DNA of 64,000 nt. Origin: Andrena cerasifolii (Eukaryota; Arthropoda; Insecta; Hymenoptera; Andrenidae). A program made the position numbers and the translations under genes. Below are positions 33,038 through 44,300 of the stretch, one piece after another (the first letter of the stretch is position 1; each line of letters starts with the position of its first letter). The DNA is taken from assembly GCF_050908995.1 (NCBI RefSeq), contig NC_135132.1:4645001-4709000 (forward strand), in the 5' to 3' direction. The notes under the pieces were generated by a model. It had not been told where the DNA came from. It did not search any database and worked only from the letters and a program-made list of their open reading frames with translations.

Positions 33038-34160
33038 ACTGTTATTAACGCCCAGATAAAAGAGTATAAAGTTAGTTGCGCGTTTTGAATAATTTTGGGC
33101 TGCGGACCAATGTGCCGAGGCGCCTTACAATGTGCCTAGACGGCTTAGCCTATCAAACTAATGCGACTAAACTAATTTCTTCTTTTTTTCAAAGTTGCTA
33201 ATAACCAGAGGATGGTTTATTAATACTTTCACAACTAGCTGAACCTAGAAACACATAGAAAGATTTTAAATACCTATCTGAAAAAGGAAAAAAATCGTTT
33301 AAAACAAAAGGTCAAAGTCTCTCTATCCTTCTAGAATTTGAAAAGCGCGAACTATTTAGTCACAATCCAACATACTTCCCACTTTTTCCACCTTATTCAT
33401 ACCCAAACATCACACTTCAAGTCCCTCGCTCAGCGGCAACCAGACCAGCCATGGCGAATCCGCCATGGACGCCGCCGAATTAATTGGTTGGAAGAAGTCA
33501 GTTAAAACAGTTTAAACTGTTAAGCAGGGGTAAATCCAGGCGTCCTGGCCGCGTGTATGCAAAACACGAACAGTCCCCTACCCCTGCCGCCCGCAACCCC
33601 TGTCTTTCTGAATCGCACGACGCGGAAACTTGGATCGTTGAAGTTGCAGCTTTGCCAGCGACAAGTTGGATCGGCAAAGTTACCCCGTGTCGGTACGTCC
33701 TCGCCTCTCGCGGAGCTATCGTCGACTTTCGCCTCGCTTCAGAGGCAGCACGCTCCGAATCTGTCCCCCGTAGCCGTTTGGGAAACGAGGGGAATTGTCC
33801 TGGAATTGTGCGTAGACGGCGGGACAAAGGAGAACGCTTCGGGCGACGAGGGTGAGCCGCGCGGAAAGTGGGCTCGAAAGTCCTGGAGGGTGAGCTTCTC
33901 TTGGCCCGTTTGCCTCCCTTTCGCTGCAGCTTTGCAGATCGGTGGAAGGGTTTTTCTCGTCAGGATCGACGGGGTCGTTAGGAGGATCGGAGTGGGCTGC
34001 CTCCAACGTGGATTTCAAGGGATTCCGGGGTGGTCAGTGGCATTTGTCGCGGCGCAAATTTACGGACAGGGAGACCCAAGTTCTTGCTCATTGTCAGTCT
34101 ACTGCATCCTGTTTTTTTAGCCTCAAAGCCTAAGAAGTGTTGACACACTACATCCTAATG
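33038..34160. other. Unassigned sequence with a dispersed repeat word; CpG-rich from 33430
   Basis: gctgcggaccaatgtgccg near 33100 recurs at 37656, so a short dispersed repeat is present. 33430-34120 is CpG-rich, with overlapping frames including one of 187 residues from an ATG at 33557. That frame has no recognised domain and equally open rivals on other frames. Confidence 0.3.
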
Positions 34161-34330
34161 CAGTGATTCCCAACCTGTGGGTCTGGGCTAGGGTTAGGCC
34201 TGGGTTAGGTCTGAGTCGGCACGATTTTTGGGGAGTATTTTTTTGTTTTAACATTATTAAGATAGAATTGTATTAGGAAATACTACCTATTTTTAATGTT
34301 TTTTTTTAAATTTTACAAATACTGAAAATG
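34161..34330. mobile_element. hAT-type MITE, left end only
   Basis: CAGTGATTCCCAACCTGTGG matches the left termini at 24910 and 27852. The following tattaagatagaattgtatt resembles their interiors. No right terminus was found, so the copy is truncated and its right limit approximate. Confidence 0.7.
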
Positions 34331-34499
34331 AAGTTGTGTTGGGACTTATTTTTTTCTGAGGATCCTCGCCATTTTATTCTTAGTAAATTAAGATAAAAAT
34401 TTACTGAAAAATGTTAAAATATACACTTTTAGTTTTCATTAATATATGACCTGGTTGTCCTCGCCCCCGGTTTATTGCTCTCGGCTATTGTGTTTATAG

Positions 34500-34630
34500 G
34501 TTAGGTTGCAAATTAAAGTTAGGTTTCAAAACAGTCTTTACACTATATTTTTTTCGATTCTTTCTCTATCTATTTTTGTATCGTGTAATAAAGACGTTTA
34601 ATAATAATAATTATATTAATAATAATAGAG
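34500..34630 (+). mobile_element. Probable non-LTR retrotransposon 3' end
   Basis: AATAAA (34587-34592) is followed by an irregular (TAA)n tail through about 34627, the same arrangement as at 5477. The region upstream shows no recognisable reverse transcriptase frame, so this would be a strongly 5'-truncated copy. Confidence 0.4.
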
Positions 34631-34956
34631 AGGAAATGCTCTACTCGAGTGTCACACAGATATAGTGTAGTTCAGTTATTATCCGCCTTCAGTAATGCCA
34701 CCACGCAACTTCCGCTGGGTGGCAGCACTGTGCCTTTGATCATAAAGAAAGGATCCACGCGTTACGAATTCTGCGGAGTTTAGTTTTCTTTTCTTTAACT
34801 ATGGACTAGTTCATAAGTGTATTTCATTTTATATAACACTTCACTTTTCTAAATACATATATTTGTATCACTATAAGACTAATACTGATTAATCAGCGCC
34901 AAACATATAATTTTTGCTTGTAAGAATTATTCTCACTATCTTCCCTATATTGCAAA

Positions 34957-35313
34957 TAGGTGGTCGTCCTTACATTACGTAAGGCTTTTGGGAGGGGGGG
35001 TCGCGAATTTCTTACGTTTTTTTACAAGGGGGGGAGGTAGCGTCTTACGTAATATTTTTTTAATCTAATTTTCAATAAATACAAATTCTATGATTAATAT
35101 TCCAGAAAAGTAGTTTTAGTTTAAATTTCCCGAAACCGAGTTAAATGAATTATATAAACCTTCAAAAGAATTTTAATAACTGAAAAAATTAAATGTAAAA
35201 AATATTACGTAAGAAGGGTTTTGCAATATCAAATCTTACGAATTCCTATACTGGGGGGGGAGGGGGGTAAGAAATCGCCAAATTACCCTTACGTAATTTA
35301 AGGACGGCCCCTA
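34957..35313. mobile_element. MITE with CCGTCCTTAxATTACGTAAGG ends, 357 bp
   Basis: TAGGTGGTCGTCCTTACATT, then ACGTAAGG, on the left corresponds inversely to CCTTACGTAATTTAAGGACG, then GCCCCTA, on the right. TA flanks both sides. G-runs next to each end and more tacgtaa words inside are typical of a MITE type I recall as frequent in animal genomes with ends reading GGGGCCGTCC...ACGTAA. The superfamily name is left open. Confidence 0.85.
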
Positions 35314-35314
35314 G

Positions 35315-36000
35315 GTACGTTGAAACGCCCCACGCGTACTGGATTCGATTTAGAAGCAATTTGCAACAACTCAAAATTAATTAATTCCCGTCAGCTGTAA
35401 TATTTCGGCCACCGAAAGTGTACGTATGCTCGCGACGATATTTAACGTCCGCGCTTCCGGCCCACCCCCGCACAGCTCGTGTTTTCCACATTTTGTTTAA
35501 CGTTGTTTCGAAGCCCGTCCACGCACGTGCGATCGCCGTTTCTCGCTGCAGCACGTTCGTCGCAGCCGTCGACGAAATGGGACGGAACGCGTTCGTTGAT
35601 AAAACACGTGCGGCGCTCGAAATTTCGGCAGAGGGCACCTGTTACACGCGCTACGCTGGCTACGTCTTCCGCCACGTCTTCCGCCACGTCGGATATCACA
35701 GGATGTCATCGTGTTTCGCTGTGGTCTGGGTCAGGGTGGATTTGAAATTACAAGTTGAAGAGCTTCAGAAACTGATAGAATGTCTCAAGGCAGCAGTGTC
35801 ATGTTCGGGTTGGAAAAAGGGATCCTTTGTGCGGTTTCTAAAGTATGTGTTTAAGGGCTGTTCCGGTCTAGAGCCCATACAAATAGGTGATCTTTAGGAA
35901 TTAATTAAAGGAAAACTACTACGCATAATTTAATGGGATTTCTTGCATTGTATTAAGCATGTTTTAAGCTATAGAAATAATTTTTTTGTTTTATAATTAA
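35315..36000. other. CpG-rich unique block
   Basis: 35390-35760 is CpG-rich and open in several frames on both strands. The longest plus-strand frame (159 residues) begins at GTG, not ATG. A 15-bp direct repeat (cgccacgtcttc) occurs near 35668. No gene is supported. Confidence 0.3.
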
Positions 36001-36002
36001 TC

Positions 36003-36586
36003 ATTGCAGACGGCACTGGGGAATCCTTAAAGTCGAGGCGTCAACAAATTCACCCAAAACGGTGGAACCTGTAGCACCTAAACCATTGATCTCAAATAAA
36101 AAAACAATTCCAGATTATTAAAAGGCATGATACTCGCTTGTGGATTTAGCAGTAAAAATTACAAAAATTGACATTTTTTGAGAAAATAACACTTGAAGTT
36201 TGAAATCACTTTTTCCCTATACTTTTCGTCCTTTCAACGCCTTTAAAAAATACAAATTTTCAAATTTTTTAAATTTTACTGGTTTCTCCGCGAGCCATAA
36301 GTATATTCTTCAAAATAAAAAATGTTTCAGTCGAATCGGATAATAACTTTTCGAGATATAGGTTCCACTGTTTTTGAGAACATTGTTTCGAGAAAAACGC
36401 GATTAAAGTGTTACGTGAGCGCCGAGTGGTAGGGTGTTACTCATGCACTTGCCGCTACTCAAATCCCTATAACTTTGAGAATTTTACGAATTTCAAAAAA
36501 TCATTTTAACCACGTATTCTTAAAAAGTTAAACATTCGAAAAATAAAATAAAAAAAAAAATCCATTTTCAGACCGAAACCTCCCCT
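36003..36586. mobile_element. Probable TTAA/GGGG element, right end defined
   Basis: It ends CCGAAACCTCCCC followed by TTAA (36586-36589), the inverse of a TTAAGGGGAGG terminus. The interior has the style of transposon DNA (ttttcgagatataggttcca, ataactttgagaattttacg). The left boundary is not certain. The same TTAA is directly followed by a different terminus, CCCTCGTACAACG. Confidence 0.45.
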
Positions 36587-36589
36587 TAA

Positions 36590-36716
36590 CCCTCGTACAA
36601 CGAATGCAGCGCCATTTTGATCCAGCTCATATTTCTTTGCCTAAATGGTAGCTATTTTATGTATCAAAAGTACACAAATATTTTTTTTTATGTATTACTT
36701 TATTACCTATTTATGC

Positions 36717-36761
<45 letters not shown>

Positions 36762-36775
36762 ATTTTAATTAATTA
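36590..36775. repeat. TTAA/CCCTCG-type terminus and (AT)n microsatellite
   Basis: CCCTCGTACAACGAATGC follows the TTAA at 36586 and resembles the CCCTCG termini at 6645 and 20514. Its partner end was not found. A pure (AT)n run of about 18 repeats lies at 36721-36757. Confidence 0.6.
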
Positions 36776-36799
36776 ATTAATATTTGCACAACATTTTTT

Positions 36800-37650
36800 A
36801 TTCACTTCAGTGTATAGATTCACCTCTGCCTCCAGAAGCATCGAAACGTACCTGTGACTCACCCCTTATATCGTCTTACGAAGAGACAAAGGAAAATCGA
36901 TAGTGCATGGATTAGTCGTCGTTATAAATTTAAATTGTACAAGAGATTGTCATTCGACGCCGGGAAAATAATTACGTGGAATGCCGATCGTGACAATGCG
37001 CGATAATAATTCGCCCGGCTGCGACTGCAAGCTCGTTTTAAATCGTCGCGAATCAACAGTCGCGTAATTCACTTGCGCCATTTCTGTCTGTGTCTGGCTG
37101 TGTGGAACTCGAAGAGAATTTATTGTCGCCCCCAGCCCGACTGTGACACCGAGCGTTAATGTGGTAATGAACAAGTATTGTCCCTCACACATCGTTGTTC
37201 CAGATTGTCTTTCCAATCATTAAACAACGAAGTGTCACGGCAATTTGAAAAACGATTAACCGTCGTTGTACGTTAACTGAGGTATGATTTCCGCGACTGT
37301 TCTGTTCCCGCTGTTATATGAACTCAGCTGGTCCTCAGATCGTTAGTAGAAACTGAGGAAACTCAAGCTGAAGCAATTATGTTTATTGTCATAAATTGCA
37401 GGTAAAATCTACACGTCACTCGCCAATTGAATCTTACGTGATCCGTGAATAACCAATTATACGCATGGCAAGACTTTATTCGAGGATGTCAAGATGTTTA
37501 GATAACGCGGTTATTATTTATGAAGATTGATCGTGCAGGCTATATACTGTTAACAAATTGCAAGTTCGCGTATTGCTTTTACTAGCCGCGAATATATTGT
37601 TTTTGATGATAGCTGACCGAATATGAGGTTGGTTTTGTCTTTGAAGGGAC
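36800..37650. other. No recognisable feature
   Basis: Unique, AT-rich sequence with modest CpG content. No repeat structure. Frames are unrecognised. Confidence 0.4.
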
Positions 37651-37655
37651 TTGAG

Positions 37656-37710
37656 GTTGCGGACCAATGTGCCGGGAGGCTCGCATCAGCAAACTACCGT
37701 GCCGGGACAT
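37656..37710. repeat. Dispersed repeat shared with 33098
   Basis: ggttgcggaccaatgtgccg closely matches ggctgcggaccaatgtgccg at 33098-33117, and both are followed by gaggc/gaggctcgc-like words. It is a fragment of an unidentified family. Confidence 0.6.
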
Positions 37711-37879
37711 TTTTTCGCTATTTTTCTAACGCAACTCAAAATTTTCGCATTAATGTTTATTATTTAACGCTAATTTATAAGTTTATGCACCTCAAACTCA
37801 AAATTGGAAATATCTTTATTTATTTGAGTTTAGGTTACAACTAGTGACTCCTTTATTTTTTACTGTTTTTCTCAATTCA

Positions 37880-37916
37880 TTTTAAGTTTTCCTTTTTTCT
37901 TCTGTTTCAGGTGAGT
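37880..37916 (+). promoter_or_regulatory. Candidate recursive (ratchet) splice site 2, strong
   Basis: A pyrimidine tract of about 23 nt (aagttttccttttttcttct) is followed by gtttCAG and immediately GTGAGTTT, so an excellent 3' splice site abuts an excellent 5' splice site at 37910/37911. This fused arrangement defines recursive splice sites in long insect introns. It lies on the plus strand, 16.8 kb after candidate site 1. Confidence 0.5.
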
Positions 37917-37962
37917 TTCCTCCCCGTTTCTTGGGGGACCAAAGATTTTTCGCGACAAGTCG
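37911..37962 (+). other. Candidate recursive-splice exon, 52 nt
   Basis: Behind the acceptor at 37910 a second donor, tcg/GTGAGTTA, occurs at 37963, delimiting a 52-nt exon. Frames 0 and 1 are open through it; the frame entered from the phase-2 donor at 1105 meets TGA at once. It could be an ordinary microexon or the short exon that first defines a recursive site. Its length is not a multiple of three, so including it shifts the frame. Confidence 0.35.
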
Positions 37963-37970
37963 GTGAGTTA

Positions 37971-39440
37971 AGGCCAAAAGTTTCCAGGGATCCCTCCCGT
38001 TGGGGATCGACAAAGGGTCTGGTTGAACATGGATGCCTTAGACTATCTAGGCCGAGAATCATGTAACTTATATTGTGTGCTACAATACACTCCATACATA
38101 ATAGGAGTAATTTTTCAGCTTTTTCAAAGACTCGTTTTTTATCCTTGATAATAGATTAGCACGTGTGCCATTTTTTGTGTGAAGTACCTAAAGGAGGACA
38201 CTTGAGTACAGTAATAGAAAAAATATTGCCGTTATGTCACATCAACTTTTCATATAAAATGGGAAATTAAAAGCTATGCACTGAAATATAGTGAACAACT
38301 TCGACAATATTGCAACACCTTCAAATTTATATTTTATTAGGGATTCACAGCTCCTTGTAAAACACAAAAAAAAATGTAGTGGAATACAGAAAATTGTGGG
38401 AAAAGATTATTTGCACATCAGTGTCTCCACTGAAAAAATGTGACAATACTATAATTAATACGTTTTGGAGTACTGGTTAGCATTAATCATTGTTAACAAA
38501 AGTAAGAAGGGTAAGTCTTGTCGAGAATGAGGCATTGCTTCAAAGTAACGTAGACGAGTCCCAATATGTATAGTACAGTTTTTACCGAGTACAGAGAGGG
38601 CAGCACATGCGCTAAAGGCTGATATACATTCTGTAACTAATGTGAATTGTACGTTGGGCAATATAAGAGCTCTGTTCCAAGCAGTGTACCAAGGAAAAGA
38701 ATAGATCTAACCTAACCTCCTAGTGAGTCCAAACATAACCTCTTAGAATTCGGTTGCGGATTTCTCGTTCTTAATTCTGATTGAGCTGAACACGTACGTT
38801 TAATTCTGTTACTATTCTTTATTATTTAGAACACAGCACGTGGCGATACAGTACAGGTTTTTAAAAATTATACTTATTGCAATCAAAAGAACAACGAATA
38901 TATAAAAGGTAAAGTGATCTACCAAGTAGAGGGCGCGCGGATAGACGACGCTATGTATGAAATTGAACATAACCTAAGAGAACATTAATATTCAAATAGA
39001 CAGGTCAATTAACAAATTAACAAAAAGCATATATATAATAAACAAATGAAACTTACGACACCTGTTAACTCGGGAATTTCAAATGGAATAGTTTATATTC
39101 TCAATACTTTTCTACATTCACCAAATTAATTTCCCCCGCCCCACGTTCGGGAAATGTGCCTGAAATATCCAGAAAATACCTACTAACACCGCAAAAAACT
39201 TCCTGTAAAATTACCAAGAGAAAACCTCTACGGTAAACCACTCCCGTAATCGTTGCATCAATTCCTGTCAATAGTTTAACGTAACCACCGCCGAGGAGGG
39301 AGCAAAAAATCCTAAAATCAATTTCGAACTCCTACAAAAAAGCGGGGGAAAAAGGGAAAAACGAGCTATAACAGCTCCCCGAAGCGACTAAAAAAAATGT
39401 AATCGTTCCGGAGAGTTCAATGATAACGGGTGAACAACGT
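37971..39440. other. No recognisable gene
   Basis: AT-rich, mostly unique. A ctaacctaacct word occurs near 38707-38718. No repeats with clear ends and no conserved frames were seen. Confidence 0.4.
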
Positions 39441-39800
39441 TCCATCGGCCAGTAAAAGGATCGGACCTTTTTAATTCGACCGCACTCGGTTAATTAATTG
39501 CCGTTAATTAGCGCGTTCCCCGCGCCACATTTCCCTTTCTCGCGTTACGTTAATAATGTCATGGTAATGTCGTTTTTAATTACGCTCTATTACGTCGCCC
39601 TTTTATTACCCGCTTTTGCCCGCCACCCCCCACCACATCCCCTTCTCGCGCGCGTTCGGAAACATTTAATTAGCCGCGGCGAGCCGACTGAGCTGAGTTG
39701 CAGGCGGAAACTCCGTCTCGCAGGAATTAGTTGAAGAAGCGACGAAAGCACGTCACTTCGAACGGAATACGCGCTTTCCGTCGGCGTTCCGCGCGGCAAC
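39440..39800. promoter_or_regulatory. Candidate regulatory block with homeodomain cores
   Basis: ggttaattaattgccgttaa and ttaattagcgcg (39489-39514) place two homeodomain TAATTA cores within 20 bp. More cttttaattcgac and gtttttaattacgc words follow in a CpG-rich unique block. No protein frame is credible. The call rests on word clustering only. Confidence 0.25.
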
Positions 39801-40042
39801 GGATAATTTCTGGTGACTGACAACCGTTGATGGGTAGTTCCTTGGTGACGCCGAGACGTTTAGAAATTTGAGACAGTATCTGTCATTCTTATCTTGTCAT
39901 CGAGTTCTTACGTCGATTTTTGTTTTAAATTGTGTGTACGTGTGTACCTACAGTGAGACGCAGATAAAAGTATTTGTGCGTGTTTTGGATTTCAATGAGC
40001 AACGATAATTTTCGAAAAAGGGGGTGGTGTATATATATATCA

Positions 40043-40428
40043 AATTAATAAATATTGATGCGGAAATTTTTTTAAAATTTTTTGTTTTGAAATTCCCCGG
40101 ATTCAAAGGGTTAATAATTATTGTGCAAGTTAATATTATTTGTATATTATATATATAACGAAAAATTTCGAAAAGGGGTGGTCATTACAGTAATATATTT
40201 CTATAAAATATACAAATAATATTAACTTGCACAATAATTATTAACCCTTTGAATCCGGGGAATTTCACAACAAAAAATTTTTAAAAAATTTCCGCATCAA
40301 TATTTATTAATTTGATATAATGTATATGTATAACAAAAAATTAAAAATTTTTAAATTTTCTGTTGTGAAATTCCCCGGATTCAAAGGGTGAATAATTATT
40401 GTGCAAGTGAATATTATTTGTAATAGCG
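40043..40428. repeat. Threefold repeat: inverted pair plus a third direct copy
   Basis: A segment with aattccccggattcaaaggg followed by TTAATAATTATTGTGCAAGT occurs at 40090-40130, inverted at about 40232-40278, and again direct at about 40367-40410. Pairing of the first two continues for over 100 bp through cggaaattttttt and aataaatattgatg. CCCTTTGAATCCGGGG next to TTAA (40251) looks like another TTAA-type terminus, with a decayed partner TGAA near 40389. Confidence 0.88.
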
Positions 40429-40777
40429 CAGATAAGATAAACACCCATCTGTAATTGTCAAAACAGCCAAAATGTTTAAATCGCTTGTATATTATAGAAT
40501 TATTTAAATCATTCGTTGGGAATTTACTCGATACTCCAAATTACACGAGATAGATCTTCGAACGCCCAATCACGTGCTTTTACCGCCCCCTACCACTGCG
40601 CTCACATCTCAAGAAACTCATCTACATTTTGCAGCGCTCGCACAGATGCCACACGCCAGCTCAAATTTCAAATTAAATTAAATTTATCAAATTTTAAGCG
40701 GTAATGACTCTTGTTTAAAAAAGACCGACCCCCCTGCCATAACCTCAAAAATTCACTGACACCATCAGTCCTACGAC

Positions 40778-41304
40778 CAGGGGTGGATTTGTACATAGCA
40801 GTGTTTCTCAACCTTTTTTGAGTCGCGATCCCCTTTTATAATATTCAAATAATTTGCCCCCTCCCCCCATATAAGGTAAGTTAAAAAAAGCACATTAAAA
40901 GTAGATATTGCAGAATATAATTCAAACTTAATAATATTAAAAAAAAAAAAAAACCGTGTGGCGACCCCCCAGAAAACATTTTGCGAGCCATACATTGGGA
41001 ACCACTGGTATGTAGGCTAAGTAGGCTGCAACCTAGGGCAGCAAATTTAGAAGGGGGTGAGCTGTTGTAAATTTTGGGCGAAAGAAATTGAAAAAGGTTT
41101 AAACACAGAGGCTTGAGAGAACTTAAAAAAGAATTCCATTCTTTTCATGTACCAAAATAGCAATAACTCATATGTGAGCTGTCATATTGAATTAATTTTA
41201 AAATTATCTTAACTCTTTTAAATTAAAATATTTTATGAATTTTCGCGGAATAAGGCAGTAGACTTTTTTAGCCTAGGGGTGAGAAATCTCCAAATGCGCC
41301 CTTG
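40778..41304. mobile_element. hAT-type element, interrupted, with aged 8-bp duplication
   Basis: The termini CAGGGGTGGATTT and AAATGCGCCCTTG are inverted with about 3 mismatches, flanked by cctacgac (40770-40777) and cccacgac (41305-41312), 7 of 8 matching. A second hAT element (40799-41007) is inserted just behind the left terminus. The rest of the interior (ggctgcaacctagggcagca) is non-coding. Confidence 0.85.
40799..41007. mobile_element. hAT-type MITE (Charlie-like) nested in another hAT element
   Basis: It begins CAGTGTTTCTCAACC and ends GGGAACCACTG. The flanks gtacatag and gtatgtag match at 6 of 8. Its left part (ttttgagtcgcgatcc) closely matches the element at 32800 and, less closely, that at 60246. 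It lies wholly inside 40778-41304. Confidence 0.88.
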
Positions 41305-41312
41305 CCCACGAC

Positions 41313-44300
41313 CACCTCCCCCGAAGTTCTCTCTAATTCACTTCTTCACCAGGACCATTGTTTCCGCTCTTCACGTTGATGTACGTTTGGTGAAAATAAT
41401 TCGCGAACAAGTTTGAAATTAGCTTGGTGTTCGTCAGTACAGGCAAAAAGTATCAGCCTCGCTGCTCACCGGAAAGAACAGCCGCCATTGCGATTGGGAA
41501 ATCGATGGAGCCCGTGTCGAGAGTGGTCATGAAATTCTAAATAACTGATCGCACCCCTGAGGATTGGTTACCAACCGGCTAGTTCTCCATTCACCAGCCC
41601 CTTTTCGTCCACTGGCCATAGCGCCGGTTTGCATTTGCCGAACAAAATTGCGCTCCCTAAATCTGCATGGTCAAACAGTGAAACATCTTTCACAAATGTG
41701 TCAGCTATTAAGAAAAGAGCCTAAATAAAAAATCTGGGGAAATGGAATTCAGTTAGGCACTCAGGATTTAATCTTGGGGGAGCGGAGTTGAACGGATAAA
41801 AATTTTTTTTCAGAAAAATTTATTTAACGCATTACAAAAATTTATTTAAAAAATAAAATCTAGTTTTCTTCCCTTTTTACAAAGCCCCTTCTTTGGGGGT
41901 GCCAGCCCCCCTTTTTGTGTGTGTTTCCACGCACTCGAACGCAAAGGTGAAAATATTTGAAAACGGAAAATACACACATTTCAGGATAGCCAAATACTTT
42001 CAACTCCCACTTTCATTGCTCCTCGACAAAAATCACAGTGTTAAGTAAAAAAAAAAACAGCGAAAATGCCACCGCGTGGCGTTCAATTCCCGCACGTTTC
42101 CTTTGACTACCAGAAGTTCGGCGAAATTTGGAAAAGTAGCGCGAAGGAACGTCCGAAAGAAAGGGAGGGTGAAAACTAAATTGTTCCATTGTTCGCTGCG
42201 AGCAGAAAGACACGGAGGGTGGGTCGGCGACGCGGGGAGGGTGGCGAAGGGGTGGGAGGGGAGTTGGAACGACAAACGAGGGTGGCAGGGTGGCCTGTGT
42301 GTGGAAATTTTCCCCACCTGTTGCCGAACAATTCCCATGGAAACGAAGTTATGGCCACGGTTTCCGCCAGATAAATACCGCGCGCACAAGCGCGCGCTTT
42401 CGCGGTAACGAGCACGGGACACGAAGGGACATGTTCCCTGCGACGACTTCCCTGACAATGTCCGCAGAAAACGTGTTTCTGTTGGTTAAAGTGGCACCCG
42501 AGTTTACTGCCTGCAACAGTAATAAATGGATAGTCGAAGTAAATCGAGTTTAGGGTTAGGATTGGGATCAGGAGGGGGATGATTATGTGTATGTGCATTT
42601 GTGGAGACTGACTGCTCTGTTTGGATAAGTATGTTGTTACGTATGCTCGATATTTTATGTTTAATCTTTGTAGTTCTAGGGATTATTGGCTGTTGTAGGC
42701 GTTAGGCAGAGGTAGGGGTTGTATACAATTGCAAAGGGGAAGTTGATTGTGTTTTAATAAGTGTCTTTCGTGGACCAGGGGCTGGGGTTTAGGTGTGGGT
42801 TAGGTAAAAGACAAAGATAGTGTATAAAATATAAAATAATAATAACCCAAAATTGCATGCATGATACCAACCCCTCATTTTAAAATAATAATTTAAACAA
42901 TCACTTAATAGTTTAACCTCAAAAAATAAAATATTAAAAATCTAAATAAACCAAAAGTTAAAATAATACTATAGTTAACAATAAATTTAAATTAATACAA
43001 AATATTCATTTTTATCAATAATTTTTTAAATAATTCAGAGATAATTGTGAATAGTTGAATTTTCCAGAAATATTAGATTTCGGAGAATTGCAAAAGGTTC
43101 TGTTGGAGTTGCAGGGATTTCTGAGGGTTTGGAATTTTATAAAATTATACAAGTTGACAAAATTGAAAAATTGACTAGAAATATATTATTACTAAACTTG
43201 TTGTGACTTTAAAACTGTCCATTGTTCGAAAATCCTAAAATGTTCTTAAATTACAGATATTCCTAGAGTTGTAAAATTTTATAAAATCATACAGGTATAA
43301 AATCTGTGGGAATTACGAAGCATCGTATAATCGCCTGTACCAAGTACAGGAAAAATTTATTTTCTACTTATTTATAATCAGAATTTCCCGAAATCCGAAC
43401 TTCGAAAAAATAGTTTTTACAACCCTCTTCCTCGAATGCCAAATGAACCTCATAATTCCATTATACATACCCATAATCTCAAAGACACTTACGATGCCAC
43501 TTATACTAACCACTAGAAACACTTGCTGTCTCACCCCCGAAGCCCAGCCAAGCATCACTCAGATCCCTCAGCGTTTCAAATTCACCATCGAAACGCAGCC
43601 ATCTAAAACCAGCGCGATTCGTTGCAGCAATTGCCGGGGAGCCATCAAATTTTCACCTCGTACATAGCAAATACAACTACCACTCAGCACAGTAAACTTC
43701 GAAAACGGAACATTTCTCTCCGCCCGCGAGCTCCGCGTGTATAATTAAATTCCGAACGTTTTCATTTCACCCGGCTGCATAATACAACCAGCCACTGTAT
43801 CGTCCGACCAGCGCGCCGCCGGAAACCAAATAAAATGTGCTTTACCCGTCATTCTTCGCGTGTTTCTCCCGTGACCGGTGTTAATTGCTTTCGCGAAGGG
43901 CGGATGAACGACTTCAATTATTTCTTCCTTTCCCTCTACTAATCCCCCAGGCTTCTATCGTCATCGTCCACCCTCCCCCCCTCCTCTCGCGCCGCCGCCG
44001 AACGTCTGGTATGCTCACCCTTACCCTTGCTCGCCGGGGCGGAAACGCGTTGGGGATAAAAAATCCGGAGATTTTAATTAGAAGCGTCTCTCGTCATCGC
44101 ACCGAAGATCAGAGTCATAATATAAGGGTTGTCGTCGACGTCGCCCACGCTCTGTGCACTGAGGGAGGGTGGTTAGGGGCGGGCTGCAATATAGGGGAAA
44201 CGCCTCCAGTCTCGTCTGCACCTGGGGATCGCCCGACCGTGAAACTTCCCATCGAGCAACCAGAATGTGTTTTATGCACATAGATTTTACATTAGTGATC

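Noticed and set aside
33557..34120. Plus-strand frame of 187 residues from an ATG
   Set aside because: No domain, no supporting splice or start context, and a 109-residue and a 100-residue frame run on the opposite strand.
35418..35897. Plus-strand frame of 159 residues
   Set aside because: It starts at GTG and shares the region with several other open frames; no domain recognised.
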